Program-made: the position numbers and the translations under genes | Shown: in pieces, positions 17,361 through 26,343 of the stretch | Layout: each line of letters opens with the position of its first letter | Position numbering within the stretch: position 1 is the first letter of the stretch | Assembly (NCBI GenBank): GCA_964408455.1 | Contig: CAYOZN010000004.1 | Location: forward strand, 124,001-188,000 | DNA from: CAYOZN01 sp964408455 | GTDB lineage: Bacteria; Planctomycetota; Phycisphaerae; UBA1845; UTPLA1 | Length of the DNA stretch: 64,000 nt | Direction of reading: 5' to 3' | The notes under the pieces: model-generated | What the model was told of the DNA's origin: nothing | Databases searched by the model: none | The model's input: only the letters and a program-made list of their open reading frames with translations

Positions 17361-18488
17361 GTGCCCGATGAAGGCCCTTCCAGGATGACGTTGTGTCTCG
17401 TCGCCGACGACGAAGTCATCGAGCGCCTCCCTTCCGCCGTGCGCTATCTCCAGGTCGGCATGCTCGACGACGCCGATGTGATCCTCGCCGTTCCGGAACA
17501 CCCGCGGGCCGAGTCCATCCGCACCGGCCCCACCGAAATGCTCTGCTATCGCACGCCGCCCTGGCCGCTGAGCCTCTTTTCACGCACGTCCGCCATGAGC
17601 GGCATTCGCGAGCGGCTCGAAGACGCCCGCCGCGACGGCCCGCTGCTGATTCACGGCCTCTCCCTGACCAGCGCCCCGGCCGCAAGTGCCCTGGCCGCGT
17701 CACTCGAATGCGACTGGATCTGCAACGTCGCCTCGGTCGATCCACTGGCGTCGCACGAAATCAGCAGCCGGCTGCGTACGGCCTCGCGCCTCGTCGTGCC
17801 GGCGGCGCAGTTTGCCCGCGCCCTGGGTGAACACCATTTCCCGCTCGAGTCGGTCCGCACGATACGGCCCGGCGTCGTCTGCTCCGACCGGCCAGCCGCC
17901 TTCCGCAGCGAAGCCGCCGCCGCCCCAACCATCTGTTACGCCGGTCCGCTCACCGAGTCTGCCGGCGTGGCGCTTCTGATTCATGCCACCCGGGCAGCCC
18001 TGCGCCACCATCCGCGCCTGTTGCTCTTCATCCTCGGTAAGGGGCCCGCCGAGTACGAATTGCGCCGGCTCGTCGAAAGCCTGGATATGTCTGCCGTCGT
18101 GACCTTCACCGGCCGCCTCGATGACGTGGAACGCCCCCTGGGTGCCGCCGACATCTTCTGCGTGCCGCGCGCACTCACCGCCTTCCGCGAAGAACCGCTC
18201 ATCGCCATGGCCCAGGGAATGGCCCTCGTCGCCGACGAAGACCTGCCCTGCGAGGGCCTCCTCCACGACGAGAATGCCCTCCTCTTCTCCGGCGATGATG
18301 CCGATGAGATCGCCGGCCACCTGCTGAACCTGCTCGAGGATCCCAATCGCGGCCGCCGACTCGGCCACGCCGCCCAGTCCCTCGCGCGCTCACGATTCAC
18401 CGTCTCCGGCATGGTTAGCGGCTATCACGACATCTACCACGAACTCACCGCCCGGCGCAGCACCCTGAAAATACCAGTCACCCCGTAG
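17361..18488 (+). CDS. Glycosyltransferase, GT4-like (family 1 group)
   Basis: The 375-residue product has a two-domain GT-B layout. The C-terminal half carries the recognisable parts: ICYAGPLTESAGVALLIHAT (about 192-211), LLLFILGKGPAEYELRRLVE, ADIFCVPRALTAFREEP with the acidic E-E region typical of GT4, and a terminal GHAAQSLARSRFTV segment. Such enzymes add sugars to cell-envelope polymers or lipids using nucleotide sugars. The first ~190 residues are poorly conserved. GTG at 17361, with GAGGG eight bases upstream, is preferred over ATG at 17385, which has no good spacing. Sugar donor and acceptor are not predictable. Confidence 0.82.
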   Translation: MPDEGPSRMTLCLVADDEVIERLPSAVRYLQVGMLDDADVILAVPEHPRAESIRTGPTEMLCYRTPPWPLSLFSRTSAMSGIRERLEDARRDGPLLIHGLSLTSAPAASALAASLECDWICNVASVDPLASHEISSRLRTASRLVVPAAQFARALGEHHFPLESVRTIRPGVVCSDRPAAFRSEAAAAPTICYAGPLTESAGVALLIHATRAALRHHPRLLLFILGKGPAEYELRRLVESLDMSAVVTFTGRLDDVERPLGAADIFCVPRALTAFREEPLIAMAQGMALVADEDLPCEGLLHDENALLFSGDDADEIAGHLLNLLEDPNRGRRLGHAAQSLARSRFTVSGMVSGYHDIYHELTARRSTLKIPVTP

Positions 18489-18682
18489 CACGTGCTGGCC
18501 GCCCTTCGCAAGCGCATCCGCAACGAACCACACGCGCACCGCACGAACCAAGGTGTCATTGATATGACATTGACACCCGTGCAACCGCTCGATTCTCGCA
18601 ACCATACGCCGCGCCACCCCGTCGCCAATCTCGTGTTTGACAAGCGTAGCCGCTTCCCCGACCGTTATGTGACGCCGTTCGC

Positions 18683-20497
18683 ATGGCGGCCCCGCCGCCC
18701 GGCCGGCGACGCCTGCTGGCCCTGGAAAACATGCCCCGCAGAACCCGCCAATCCCGCCCAAGGGAAAGCCTCCGCTCCCCGCCGCCACGCGCCGCTGAGC
18801 AGCTCAGCGCGACCGGCCTGCCGCGCGTCTGGATCACCATCCTGGGGGCCATCGCCGCCGCGCTCGCGTCCGTCGCGCTGCTGGTCCTGACGCTGCGGCC
18901 CTCGGGCATGGCGGCCGCGATGCTCCATTCCGAGTTCAGGAAAGTGGATGCCGCTACGCGAGCCAGGGCCCGATCTCAGCCGACGTGGAACACCATCTTC
19001 GCCGACTATGACCGCCAGGTCAGCTCCGGGCGCGAGGCCGAATGCCGCGCGGCCCTGGCCACGCTGCTCGATCTGCTCGATCGCGTCCGCCGTTCCGCCG
19101 TCGATCCCGCCGATGCCACCAAGACGGCATCGCAGCAACTGGAACGCGATGCCGACAACCGGCTGTCGCGCCTGGTGTATGCCTGCATTCAGGACCAGTT
19201 GTCTCTCCAGCAGGCCAACGCGGACATGGCCGCGTTCGACGTGCAGCGCTTTCAGGCCATGAGCGACATCATGGACGCGCCGCCGGCCGCCGCCGATTCG
19301 ACCCTCTACACCACCGCCCGCCTGCGCTTTGGCGCCCTTCAGCGACACTTTCACCGGCCCGATGTCGCCGCCTCCATCGCCGCCGCATACCCGCGGATAG
19401 AAGTGACGCAGCACATCGAGAATCTCCCCCACTTGGCCCGCCGCATCTCGCGTCTCGCTGACTCCCTAAATGCCCTGGAACGTCCCGCCGAGGCCACGCG
19501 CTGCCGCGACTGGTTCGTCCGCACCATGCTCGAGCTGGTTCGCAATGAGGCCAGCGCCGAAACCCGCCTGCTCTGCGCCGATCTCGCGGTCCGCATGCTT
19601 CCGCCGGACGCGCCCGCCGCAAAGGCCCTTAACGATTTCAGCGCCGCCTACCACCGGGCCGCCGACGCCGCCGGCGAAGACCTGTGCGGGCAGGCAAACA
19701 CCAAGGGGCCCACCCCCGCACCGGATCATTTTCACGCGGCAATCATGCTGTTGGCCGCGGCTGGCGCCCTCTCCGCCGCCGCCTTCGGTGGCGCCATGGC
19801 ACTCATCCTTGCCGTCGTGGCCACGCCAGTTGCACTGCTCCGCGGAGGCAGCAAGCCCCTGGGCCCACCCTCCCCGCTGCCCACACGTCTTCACGCCCTC
19901 TTGCTTGCTGCCGCGCCAACGGCACTGGCCGGCGCAGCCGTCCTCGCCCGCTTTCATTGGCACCTCGCCTTCTCCGGCCTTTGGCTCACTGCCATGACGG
20001 TATTGCTGATTGCTGCCGGACTACTGACATCGCTCGCCCTCGCGCACGCCACGCCGGCGTCGACAACGACCTCCCGCCGGCGGTGGCTCATCCCGCTCGC
20101 ACTGGTCGCCCTGTTCGCCGCCCTGGCGCTCGCCATCCATCCCTATCATTTCACGCGCGCGCTCCGAATGCTGCCTTACGCGGAGGTCATCGTCCTGACG
20201 CTCGCCATCGGCCTCTTCGGCACCCTCGCCATCGCCACGCGACCATCCCTGCGCCGGCTCGCCCGCGCCGGCCTCGTTGTCTGGTGCGTGAATCTCGCCC
20301 TCGCAGCGACGATTTATGTGGCGCACCACGTGGCCGACCGCATCTACCAGCCCGTCGCCGCCGCGGGCTATCTCGACGAAGTCACCGCCCGCCTGGGGCC
20401 GGACTGGCAGCAGCAGTATCTCGGCGCCGCCTTTGCCGCCTACGACATGCGCCCCGCGCCGCCGCCAACGCCCAATGCCAGCAGGAAAAATCGATGA
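18683..20497 (+). CDS. Large membrane protein, unknown function
   Basis: I do not recognise a family. A hydrophobic helix lies near residues 51-70, a long mainly helical extracytoplasmic or soluble region of ~270 residues follows, and the C-terminal third has about six membrane spans with short loops. The middle part is rich in Arg/Ala and shows no motif that I can name. ATG at 18683 gives the longest product (604 residues); ATG 16 codons later (18731) has GGAAAAC just upstream and may be the true start. Its stop overlaps the start of cinA by 4 bp (ATGA), so both are probably translated together. Function unknown. Confidence 0.7.
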   Translation: MAAPPPGRRRLLALENMPRRTRQSRPRESLRSPPPRAAEQLSATGLPRVWITILGAIAAALASVALLVLTLRPSGMAAAMLHSEFRKVDAATRARARSQPTWNTIFADYDRQVSSGREAECRAALATLLDLLDRVRRSAVDPADATKTASQQLERDADNRLSRLVYACIQDQLSLQQANADMAAFDVQRFQAMSDIMDAPPAAADSTLYTTARLRFGALQRHFHRPDVAASIAAAYPRIEVTQHIENLPHLARRISRLADSLNALERPAEATRCRDWFVRTMLELVRNEASAETRLLCADLAVRMLPPDAPAAKALNDFSAAYHRAADAAGEDLCGQANTKGPTPAPDHFHAAIMLLAAAGALSAAAFGGAMALILAVVATPVALLRGGSKPLGPPSPLPTRLHALLLAAAPTALAGAAVLARFHWHLAFSGLWLTAMTVLLIAAGLLTSLALAHATPASTTTSRRRWLIPLALVALFAALALAIHPYHFTRALRMLPYAEVIVLTLAIGLFGTLAIATRPSLRRLARAGLVVWCVNLALAATIYVAHHVADRIYQPVAAAGYLDEVTARLGPDWQQQYLGAAFAAYDMRPAPPPTPNASRKNR

Positions 20498-21834
20498 AGG
20501 CCCATCTCATCAGCATCGGTAACGAATTGACCTGTGGGGCGACGATCGATACCAACTCGCCCTGGCTGGCCCGCGAGCTCGCGGCCATCGGCATCGTCTG
20601 CACAAGGCACATCACCATCGCCGACGAGCTGGACCCGATTCGCGACGCGCTGGTCGCCAGCGCCGCGCGGGCGGGGCTCATTCTCGTCACCGGCGGCCTC
20701 GGCCCGACGCCGGACGATCTGACCCGCGATGCCCTGGCGGCGGCACTGGGCGTGCCGCTCGTCCTGCACGAAGCCAGCCTCCGGCGCATCGAGTCCTGGT
20801 TCGCCTCCCGCCGCCGCACCATGCACGAGGGAAATCGGCGGCAGGCCATGGTGCCTCAGGGCGCGCAGGTCCTGGATAACGACTGGGGCACCGCTCCCGG
20901 CATCCACGCAATCATGGATCGAGCGCAGGTCTTCGGCCTGCCGGGCGTGCCCTACGAAATGAAAGCCATGTTCGCGGCCCGCGTGCTGCCGCGGCTGCCG
21001 GCCGGTAGCGCCATCGTCCTGACGCGCACCCTGCGCACCTTCGGCATGAGCGAATCCGAAGTCGGCGATCGCATCAAGGACCTGATGCGCCGCGATCGCA
21101 ATCCGACCGTGGGCACCAGCGCCGCCGAGATGATCATCAGCATCCGCATCGTCGCCCGGGCCGCCAGCGCCGCCGACGCCCTCCGCCTGATGGAGGCCGA
21201 CGCCCGCGATATATGCCATCGCCTCGGCACCGTGGTCTTCGCCGACGAACCGTGTGCCACTGCTTCAAGTAGTGCGAATACCAGCGACTCTCCTCCGTCT
21301 GCCACTGCATCAAGCAGTGCGACGACCAGCGACGCCCCCGATCGCGAACTCACCCTCGCCGACGCCGTCGCCCGCCTCCTGATCGAACAGCACAAGACCC
21401 TCGCCGTCGCCGAGTCCTGCACCGGCGGCCTGCTCGCCAGGTGCCTCACCGATGTCCCCGGCGCCAGCGCCTTTTTTCTCCAAGGCGTCGTCACGTACTC
21501 GAACGAATCTAAAAAGCGGCTCTTGAACGTCCCTGCCGAACTCATCGCCGCCCATGGCGCCGTCAGCCCCGACGTCGCCGAAGCGATGGCAACCAACTGT
21601 CGCCGCCTCGCCGGCACGGACTATGCCCTCGCCATCACCGGCATCGCCGGCCCTGCCGGTGGGACGCCCGCCAAGCCCGTGGGTCTGGTCTATGTCGCAC
21701 TGGCGACGGCGGAAAAAACGATCGTCAAGGAGCTTCGCCTCGGCGAAAATCTCTCGCGCGCCCAGATTCGCGACCGGTCGGCGAAGGCGGCGCTGAATCT
21801 GCTGCGAATGCACGCATTGAAGTCCGTCAGTTGA
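20494..21834 (+). CDS. cinA: CinA-type NMN/nicotinamide-nucleotide amidase-like protein with repeat-derived linker
   Basis: CinA fuses an N-terminal MoaB/MogA-like domain (MKAHLISIGNELTCG start, GGLGPTPDDLTRDA near 67-80) and a C-terminal amidase-like domain (AESCTGGLLA, then AITGIAGPAGG). Known members deamidate NMN and hydrolyse ADP-ribose-type pyrophosphates. Between the domains, about residues 254-283, the chain consists of two 15-residue units encoded by palindromic repeats in frame (see the repeat entry). ATG at 20494 is preceded by AGGAAAAA. The 446-residue length is normal plus this ~30-residue linker. It is translationally coupled to the membrane gene before it. Confidence 0.95.
   Translation: MKAHLISIGNELTCGATIDTNSPWLARELAAIGIVCTRHITIADELDPIRDALVASAARAGLILVTGGLGPTPDDLTRDALAAALGVPLVLHEASLRRIESWFASRRRTMHEGNRRQAMVPQGAQVLDNDWGTAPGIHAIMDRAQVFGLPGVPYEMKAMFAARVLPRLPAGSAIVLTRTLRTFGMSESEVGDRIKDLMRRDRNPTVGTSAAEMIISIRIVARAASAADALRLMEADARDICHRLGTVVFADEPCATASSSANTSDSPPSATASSSATTSDAPDRELTLADAVARLLIEQHKTLAVAESCTGGLLARCLTDVPGASAFFLQGVVTYSNESKKRLLNVPAELIAAHGAVSPDVAEAMATNCRRLAGTDYALAITGIAGPAGGTPAKPVGLVYVALATAEKTIVKELRLGENLSRAQIRDRSAKAALNLLRMHALKSVS
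21255..21344 (+). repeat. Palindromic repeat family A, two 45-bp units inserted in frame in cinA
   Basis: Units begin at 21255 and 21300, each starting TGCCACTGCWTCAAG and continuing through AGTGCGAMBACCAGCGAC. The period is 45 bp, so 15 codons, and the frame is preserved. Their translation is Ala/Thr/Ser-rich (CATASSSANTSD and SATASSSATTSD). They sit exactly between the two CinA domains. Confidence 0.85.
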
Positions 21835-21865
21835 TCGTCACCAACTACAAGGTCCTGTCTCAGGC

Positions 21866-23143
21866 ATGCGCACAATACAGCGAGCGGCGATCACTTCAGT
21901 TAGCCCACCAAGTCCGCACCGCAAACGCCGCGTTCCCTCGCGCGCCACGCTGGTTTTATTCCTGGTGATAGCGGGAACCAATTTGGCCTCTATAGCACTG
22001 GCCACATCGCAAACTGTAGCCTATGGCCTTTTCCGCACCTGCTGGTTCCTCAGCCCGTCCAGCCGTCTCGTGCCGATTCTCGATTATGCGGATTTTAACA
22101 ATGCTCCTGCGGACATTGATTGGGAGACTCTGAAGAATGCGGCTATTCCCCTGGTAATTCTAGCGATACTTCTTGTGCTGCTCGTAAGAATGCTTTTTGG
22201 ACTCTGTTTCTTGGCTTACCGTCGGCTCGGATGGCCGCCATACATTTCCAACCTCGATCGCGGCCCGCTGCTTCAGGCTGCCTGGCATCGAATGGCCAGA
22301 CAATCTGTATGGATTTGGCCATTCTATGTCACGTTCTTCATCATAACCGACGGCCTGAGCTACTCCTCGCATTGGTGCGGCTTTCCTCGCATCTCTGTAG
22401 ATGGAATGGTGCCTTTCCTCGTACTTGCTGGCGTCGTTTTGCTGTACTGGATCTTCGCGTCGAAGTCCATTACGTCTCACATCTGTTCGTCGTTGCCGAC
22501 CGACTCTCGATGTTGCGCTGGTTGCGCCTATTTGCTGCGCGGCCTGTCAGAGCCGCGCTGTCCGGAGTGCGGCCGGACATTTGATCCAACCGGGCCAATT
22601 ACATTCCGTCTTCGAGGGCCGTTTCGCAAATGCCCCCGACTCATATCAACAATCTTCACAATTGTGGTAGCCCTATTGTTCTCTTCCCCTGTCTGGACGC
22701 CGAGGCTCTTTGACTCATTACCCAAGTCATGGGCGGCGCGCATTCCTCGCGCACTGGTTCCGGCGCAGATGATGGACCCGCTGTTCAGAACTCACCTGCC
22801 GCTGCGTTACGGTACTATCTGCGTGATTCGCCGAGGCGATGAACTTGCCGTGATTGAACTGGCACCGAAGTATGATCCCAAACTTGCATGTACCGTTCGA
22901 ATCTGTAGGGAGAGCGCGGGCGCAACACCTGTGGAGACCTGGCGCTCACAGTTCTACCCGCTGCATGACTCGCGATTTGCTATCGAAAATCAATCATGGC
23001 GACTTGATTTCACGACCGGGCCGAGGCGACACATCTGGCTCGCCTATCCGGGAAAGGACTATGACATCAGGGGATACCGCCCGGACGAACTACCCGGACA
23101 ATTTCGGGCGCTAGCGAATTCGCCGTTACCTCCAACACCATGA
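21866..23143 (+). CDS. Membrane protein with planctomycete-type zinc ribbon
   Basis: The 425-residue product has about five membrane spans (near 27-50, 90-115, 145-165, 180-205, 265-280). Between the fourth and fifth is a zinc ribbon CAGCAYLLRGLSEPRCPECG (residues ~218-237), a motif I know mainly from planctomycete membrane proteins. No enzymatic motif is seen, so the role is unknown. The gene is clearly less GC-rich than its neighbours, so recent acquisition or relaxed codon use is possible. ATG at 21866 is the first in-frame ATG. The next gene overlaps it by 4 bp (ATGA). Confidence 0.75.
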   Translation: MRTIQRAAITSVSPPSPHRKRRVPSRATLVLFLVIAGTNLASIALATSQTVAYGLFRTCWFLSPSSRLVPILDYADFNNAPADIDWETLKNAAIPLVILAILLVLLVRMLFGLCFLAYRRLGWPPYISNLDRGPLLQAAWHRMARQSVWIWPFYVTFFIITDGLSYSSHWCGFPRISVDGMVPFLVLAGVVLLYWIFASKSITSHICSSLPTDSRCCAGCAYLLRGLSEPRCPECGRTFDPTGPITFRLRGPFRKCPRLISTIFTIVVALLFSSPVWTPRLFDSLPKSWAARIPRALVPAQMMDPLFRTHLPLRYGTICVIRRGDELAVIELAPKYDPKLACTVRICRESAGATPVETWRSQFYPLHDSRFAIENQSWRLDFTTGPRRHIWLAYPGKDYDIRGYRPDELPGQFRALANSPLPPTP

Positions 23144-23544
23144 TTTCGCCGCAAATGCTCCTCTATCTTTGGACCCTCCCCAACACCCTCCTCGGCCTCA
23201 TCCCCGCCGGCCTCGGCCTCTTCACCGGCGGTCACGCCCGGCTCGTTCGCGGCGTCGTCGAGGCCCACGGCGGCCTGGTCACCGCCCTGCTCCTCCTGCC
23301 CGATCGCCTGCGCTTCGGTGCCTCGCCGATGGCACTCACCCTCGGCCACGTCGTTCTCGGCCGCTCCGCCGCCGCGCTGGATCTCACTCGCGAACACGAG
23401 CGCATTCACGTCCGCCAGTATGAACGCTGGGGCCCCTTCTTCCTGCCGGCCTACGGCCTGTCCAGCCTGCTCGCCTGGCTTCGCGGCGAACACTTCTACC
23501 GCGACAACCGCTTTGAACGCGAGGCATACGCCGAAGCCGGTTGA
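23140..23544 (+). CDS. Small membrane-associated protein with HExxH motif
   Basis: The 134-residue product has hydrophobic segments near 7-30, 40-55 and 100-112. Residues ~87-91 read HERIH, a HExxH zinc-binding motif, preceded by Glu, and a later segment FEREAYAEA could supply the third ligand Glu as in gluzincins. So it may be a tiny membrane metalloprotease, but no named family is recognised. It overlaps the zinc-ribbon gene by 4 bp and has the high GC of the rest of the region. Partner, substrate and activity are unknown. The motif could also be structural. Confidence 0.65.
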   Translation: MISPQMLLYLWTLPNTLLGLIPAGLGLFTGGHARLVRGVVEAHGGLVTALLLLPDRLRFGASPMALTLGHVVLGRSAAALDLTREHERIHVRQYERWGPFFLPAYGLSSLLAWLRGEHFYRDNRFEREAYAEAG

Positions 23545-23616
23545 GCGCCGGGATCACTCCGACCGCCGCGGCTGCCCGTTTACCGCCGGCCGCTCACCGT
23601 CTGCCGCACGGGCCGT

Positions 23617-25200
23617 TCACCTTCTCCCCCGCCGGCCCGCCATCCGCCTCCTCAATGCCATCACTCCGACACTGATCCACAGCATCATCGCCGGCGCGCC
23701 CATTCCGCAGGCATCCCCGCATACGCCCGTCGGCGAGCCCGGCGCCAGCGTGCACGCATCGCCGACCCCGTCCCCGTCTGCATCCGACTGGTCGGCGTTC
23801 GCGACGTCCGGACAGTTGTCCTCGCAGTCGAGCACGCCATCCCCGTCCGCGTCAACATCCTCCACGCCGCAGCCGCACACCCCCGGCGCCGTCTTGCCCG
23901 CATCCTCCGGGCATTCGTCGCAATCATCCGGCGTGCCATCGGCGTCCGCATCGGCCCCGTCGTCGAATCCGGCGCACGCGTCGCATTCGTCGGGCACCGC
24001 GTCGCCGTCCGCGTCCAGCGCGTCGTCGAATCCCTCGCAGGCGTCGCTCACATCCGCCACCCCGTCCCCATCCGTGTCCACCAGCGCACTCGCACTGCCC
24101 ACGCCGCTGTATGCGCCACCCTCCGGATTGGATGCCGTCCACGTCGCCTCCCGCACCATGTCCTCGTCGATCTGAACCTTCTGCGTCAGGAATGCCGACG
24201 CCCCAGGCGCGAGCATGAAAGCGAAATCGTTGAGAATCGTGCCCCCGATCGAGTCCTCGAGATCGTGCCGCGTCAGCGGCGTCGGCCCCGTATTCTCGAT
24301 CTCGTAGCAGAATTTCACGTCGGTGCCCGGCGCTACCACCAGCACGCTCACAGTGCCGCAGACTTCCACGCAATCCGGATCGACCAGATCTCCGGGGTCC
24401 GGCATGCATTCCGCCACCGTCATTGTCACGCGGATCGACGGAAACGCCGCATCCCGATTCACGCCCAGCGCCGCCAGCATCGTCTGCGAATCCCCTTCCG
24501 CCAGGCTCACGCGCTTCTGAAAGCCGGCCGTGGCATTGCCGGGGCCGAACGGCGCGCCGCCATTGTTCAGGTTGGTCGCCGACCCGTCGCCGAACGAGTT
24601 GCGCAGGCTCGAAAACCCCGTCACCTGAAAGGCGTCGGCGTCCTGAACCCGGTAATTGACGATGGTCCCGCCATCCGAAATGCGGATATGATCATTGGCG
24701 TTGATCAACGCCGCCTGGTCGCCGACGGCAGTTGCAGCCGCATCGACATCGCAATAGTGAAAGAGCTCCATTCCAAGCATACCGCCGGTATTGTTCGTCA
24801 GCGTCATCTCGAACAGCAAGTTTCCCGATGACCCACCGGTATCCTGCACCGTCACCCGCAGCACCGCGCCGAAGTTGCTGCCATTCACATTGTTCCACGT
24901 CAGTACGGCAATGTTGCCCGTATACACCTCGCTGTCCGGCGCCGGAAAGAACGTCTCCTGCGTATCGCCATCGATGCGGTACCACCACCACGTCTGAAAC
25001 AAATGGTCGGTGCCGGTCGGAACTTCAAAGTCGGCGCTACCCGGCGTCGCACTGGGGTTGAACTCAAATCGAACGCCTCCATCCGTCAGCACGCCGGATG
25101 CCGCGGCGGATCGCGGCATGACCGCCGCGGCCACAATCGCCCCCACGATGGTCAGCACGCGCATGCGTCGCCTCGAATCGAAGCCCCTCCGAATTGACAT
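23617..25200 (-). CDS. Secreted protein with thrombospondin type 3 (calcium) repeats and C-terminal sorting-like tail
   Basis: A signal peptide (MSIRRGFDSRRRMRVLTIVG, then Ala-rich to AASG) opens the chain. Residues ~40-370 form a beta-rich exported domain that I cannot name. Residues ~380-490 have about five Asp-rich calcium repeats of DADGDG type with Cys pairs. The end (CGDACGMGAPAM, a hydrophobic stretch, then RRRMAGRRGRR) looks like a MYXO-CTERM-like sorting signal. ATG at 25198-25200 is preferred to one 22 codons upstream because the extra residues do not look like a signal and GAAGGGG lies ahead. It converges with the HExxH gene. Confidence 0.8.
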   Translation of the reverse strand: MSIRRGFDSRRRMRVLTIVGAIVAAAVMPRSAAASGVLTDGGVRFEFNPSATPGSADFEVPTGTDHLFQTWWWYRIDGDTQETFFPAPDSEVYTGNIAVLTWNNVNGSNFGAVLRVTVQDTGGSSGNLLFEMTLTNNTGGMLGMELFHYCDVDAAATAVGDQAALINANDHIRISDGGTIVNYRVQDADAFQVTGFSSLRNSFGDGSATNLNNGGAPFGPGNATAGFQKRVSLAEGDSQTMLAALGVNRDAAFPSIRVTMTVAECMPDPGDLVDPDCVEVCGTVSVLVVAPGTDVKFCYEIENTGPTPLTRHDLEDSIGGTILNDFAFMLAPGASAFLTQKVQIDEDMVREATWTASNPEGGAYSGVGSASALVDTDGDGVADVSDACEGFDDALDADGDAVPDECDACAGFDDGADADADGTPDDCDECPEDAGKTAPGVCGCGVEDVDADGDGVLDCEDNCPDVANADQSDADGDGVGDACTLAPGSPTGVCGDACGMGAPAMMLWISVGVMALRRRMAGRRGRR

Positions 25201-25355
25201 TGGCCAGACCCCTTCGGCTTCAGTTCTTCGCCGGCAAAGTGCACTCGAAAATGGAAAACGAAACACATTGCCGCCGAACGCTCCGGTTCGTGGCAGTCGT
25301 CACCGGCCGCACTGCGCCGAATTCATTGTATCCGCTCCGCGCGCGGAACACGGCA

Positions 25356-26150
25356 TCACTCGCCGTCTTTCTCATACGTAAACGCAACTTCCTTCGTCTC
25401 CCCTTCACCCAGCGTCACCATCTGCGTACGCTTACCCCACAGTTCGTGCCAGATCTCCAGTTCGTAGCTGCCCGCCGGCAGGCGCGCGATCTCAAAATTG
25501 CCTTCCTTATCCGTCACCGCAAAGAAGGGGTGCCGCATAACGCCGGCATAGGCGTCCATCCACCCGTGCACGTCGCACTTGAATTTGACCATGATTTCGG
25601 GCCGCGTGAAAGTCCGCGTGTGCTTGTTCCCCTTTTGCGGCTGGCTGATGTTGAACCGCTCGTTCCGCGTCGCCAGCGAGTTCACGTTGTGCGCCGTGTC
25701 GTCGCTGTTGAGGATTTCCAGCGGCTGATTCACGAAAATGCCGAACACGTGCGGCTCGTACATGCACCCATGCTGGTCGAGCGTCACCGGCGTTGCAGGC
25801 GTGGTGTACTCCCCTTCGATACCCTTCTTCACATGGACGAACACCCACGGCACGCCGCCATCCTCGGCAATCTGAAACTTGGGCGCTGACGTCGCCCTGG
25901 CATTGTTGTGGCAGAACGCGTCGCCGCCCATCTGAATGGGTCGCATGGGCGGTCGCTTTCCTTCAAAGCGCACGCGGCCGCGAACCGCCGCCGTGCCATA
26001 GTGATCCTTCGGGACGTTGACCGCCGCGCCATCGCCTGAGCCGTTGCCGCCATCGGCCGGCGCCACGGGTTCGCGCTTGGCGGCCGGTTTGTTGTCGCAG
26101 GCCAACGGGAGCAGCAATGCCAGTAGCGCTAGGTGCCGAATCAATGACAT
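25356..26150 (-). CDS. Cupredoxin-like lipoprotein with carboxypeptidase-regulatory-type fold
   Basis: A lipoprotein signal (MSLIRHLALLALLLPLAC, lipobox Cys at 18) anchors it to a membrane. The body starts with a low-complexity Gly/Ala linker, then a domain with DDTAHN, KFKC and DVHGWM, giving His...Cys-x2-His-x2-Met, the spacing of type 1 copper sites in plastocyanin-like proteins. The end carries a beta-sandwich segment (FEIARLPAGSYELEIWHE) typical of regulatory domains. Such proteins carry electrons or bind copper outside the cytoplasm. ATG at 26148-26150 is chosen because it gives a perfect signal; an upstream start adds basic residues. Confidence 0.78.
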   Translation of the reverse strand: MSLIRHLALLALLLPLACDNKPAAKREPVAPADGGNGSGDGAAVNVPKDHYGTAAVRGRVRFEGKRPPMRPIQMGGDAFCHNNARATSAPKFQIAEDGGVPWVFVHVKKGIEGEYTTPATPVTLDQHGCMYEPHVFGIFVNQPLEILNSDDTAHNVNSLATRNERFNISQPQKGNKHTRTFTRPEIMVKFKCDVHGWMDAYAGVMRHPFFAVTDKEGNFEIARLPAGSYELEIWHELWGKRTQMVTLGEGETKEVAFTYEKDGE

Positions 26151-26278
26151 GTAAAACCCCTTTTCTCGAGCAGGAACAAAGGAAGCACCGGAAAGCGTAA
26201 GTGCGCGGCGACGCGTTTTCCATCGGCGCGTCATTCACCCGCCCTGCCGCCTCTCGTGCGCACGGCCTCAAGCTATGA

Positions 26279-26342
26279 GCCTATCTCAATAACCAAAGCC
26301 GCACCGGCTATTAGCCGGTGCCACACTGTAATTGAGATAGGC
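26279..26342. repeat. Nested 64-bp inverted repeat (MITE-like) between two convergent-side minus genes
   Basis: Outer arms GCCTATCTCAAT (26279-26290) and ATTGAGATAGGC (26331-26342) enclose an inner perfect hairpin GCACCGGCTATTAGCCGGTGC (26301-26321), with further matching bases between. The inner part belongs to the GGCACCGG...CCGGTGCC repeat family B. It ends two bases before the transglutaminase stop codon and may serve as its terminator. Confidence 0.85.
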
Positions 26343-26343
26343 A

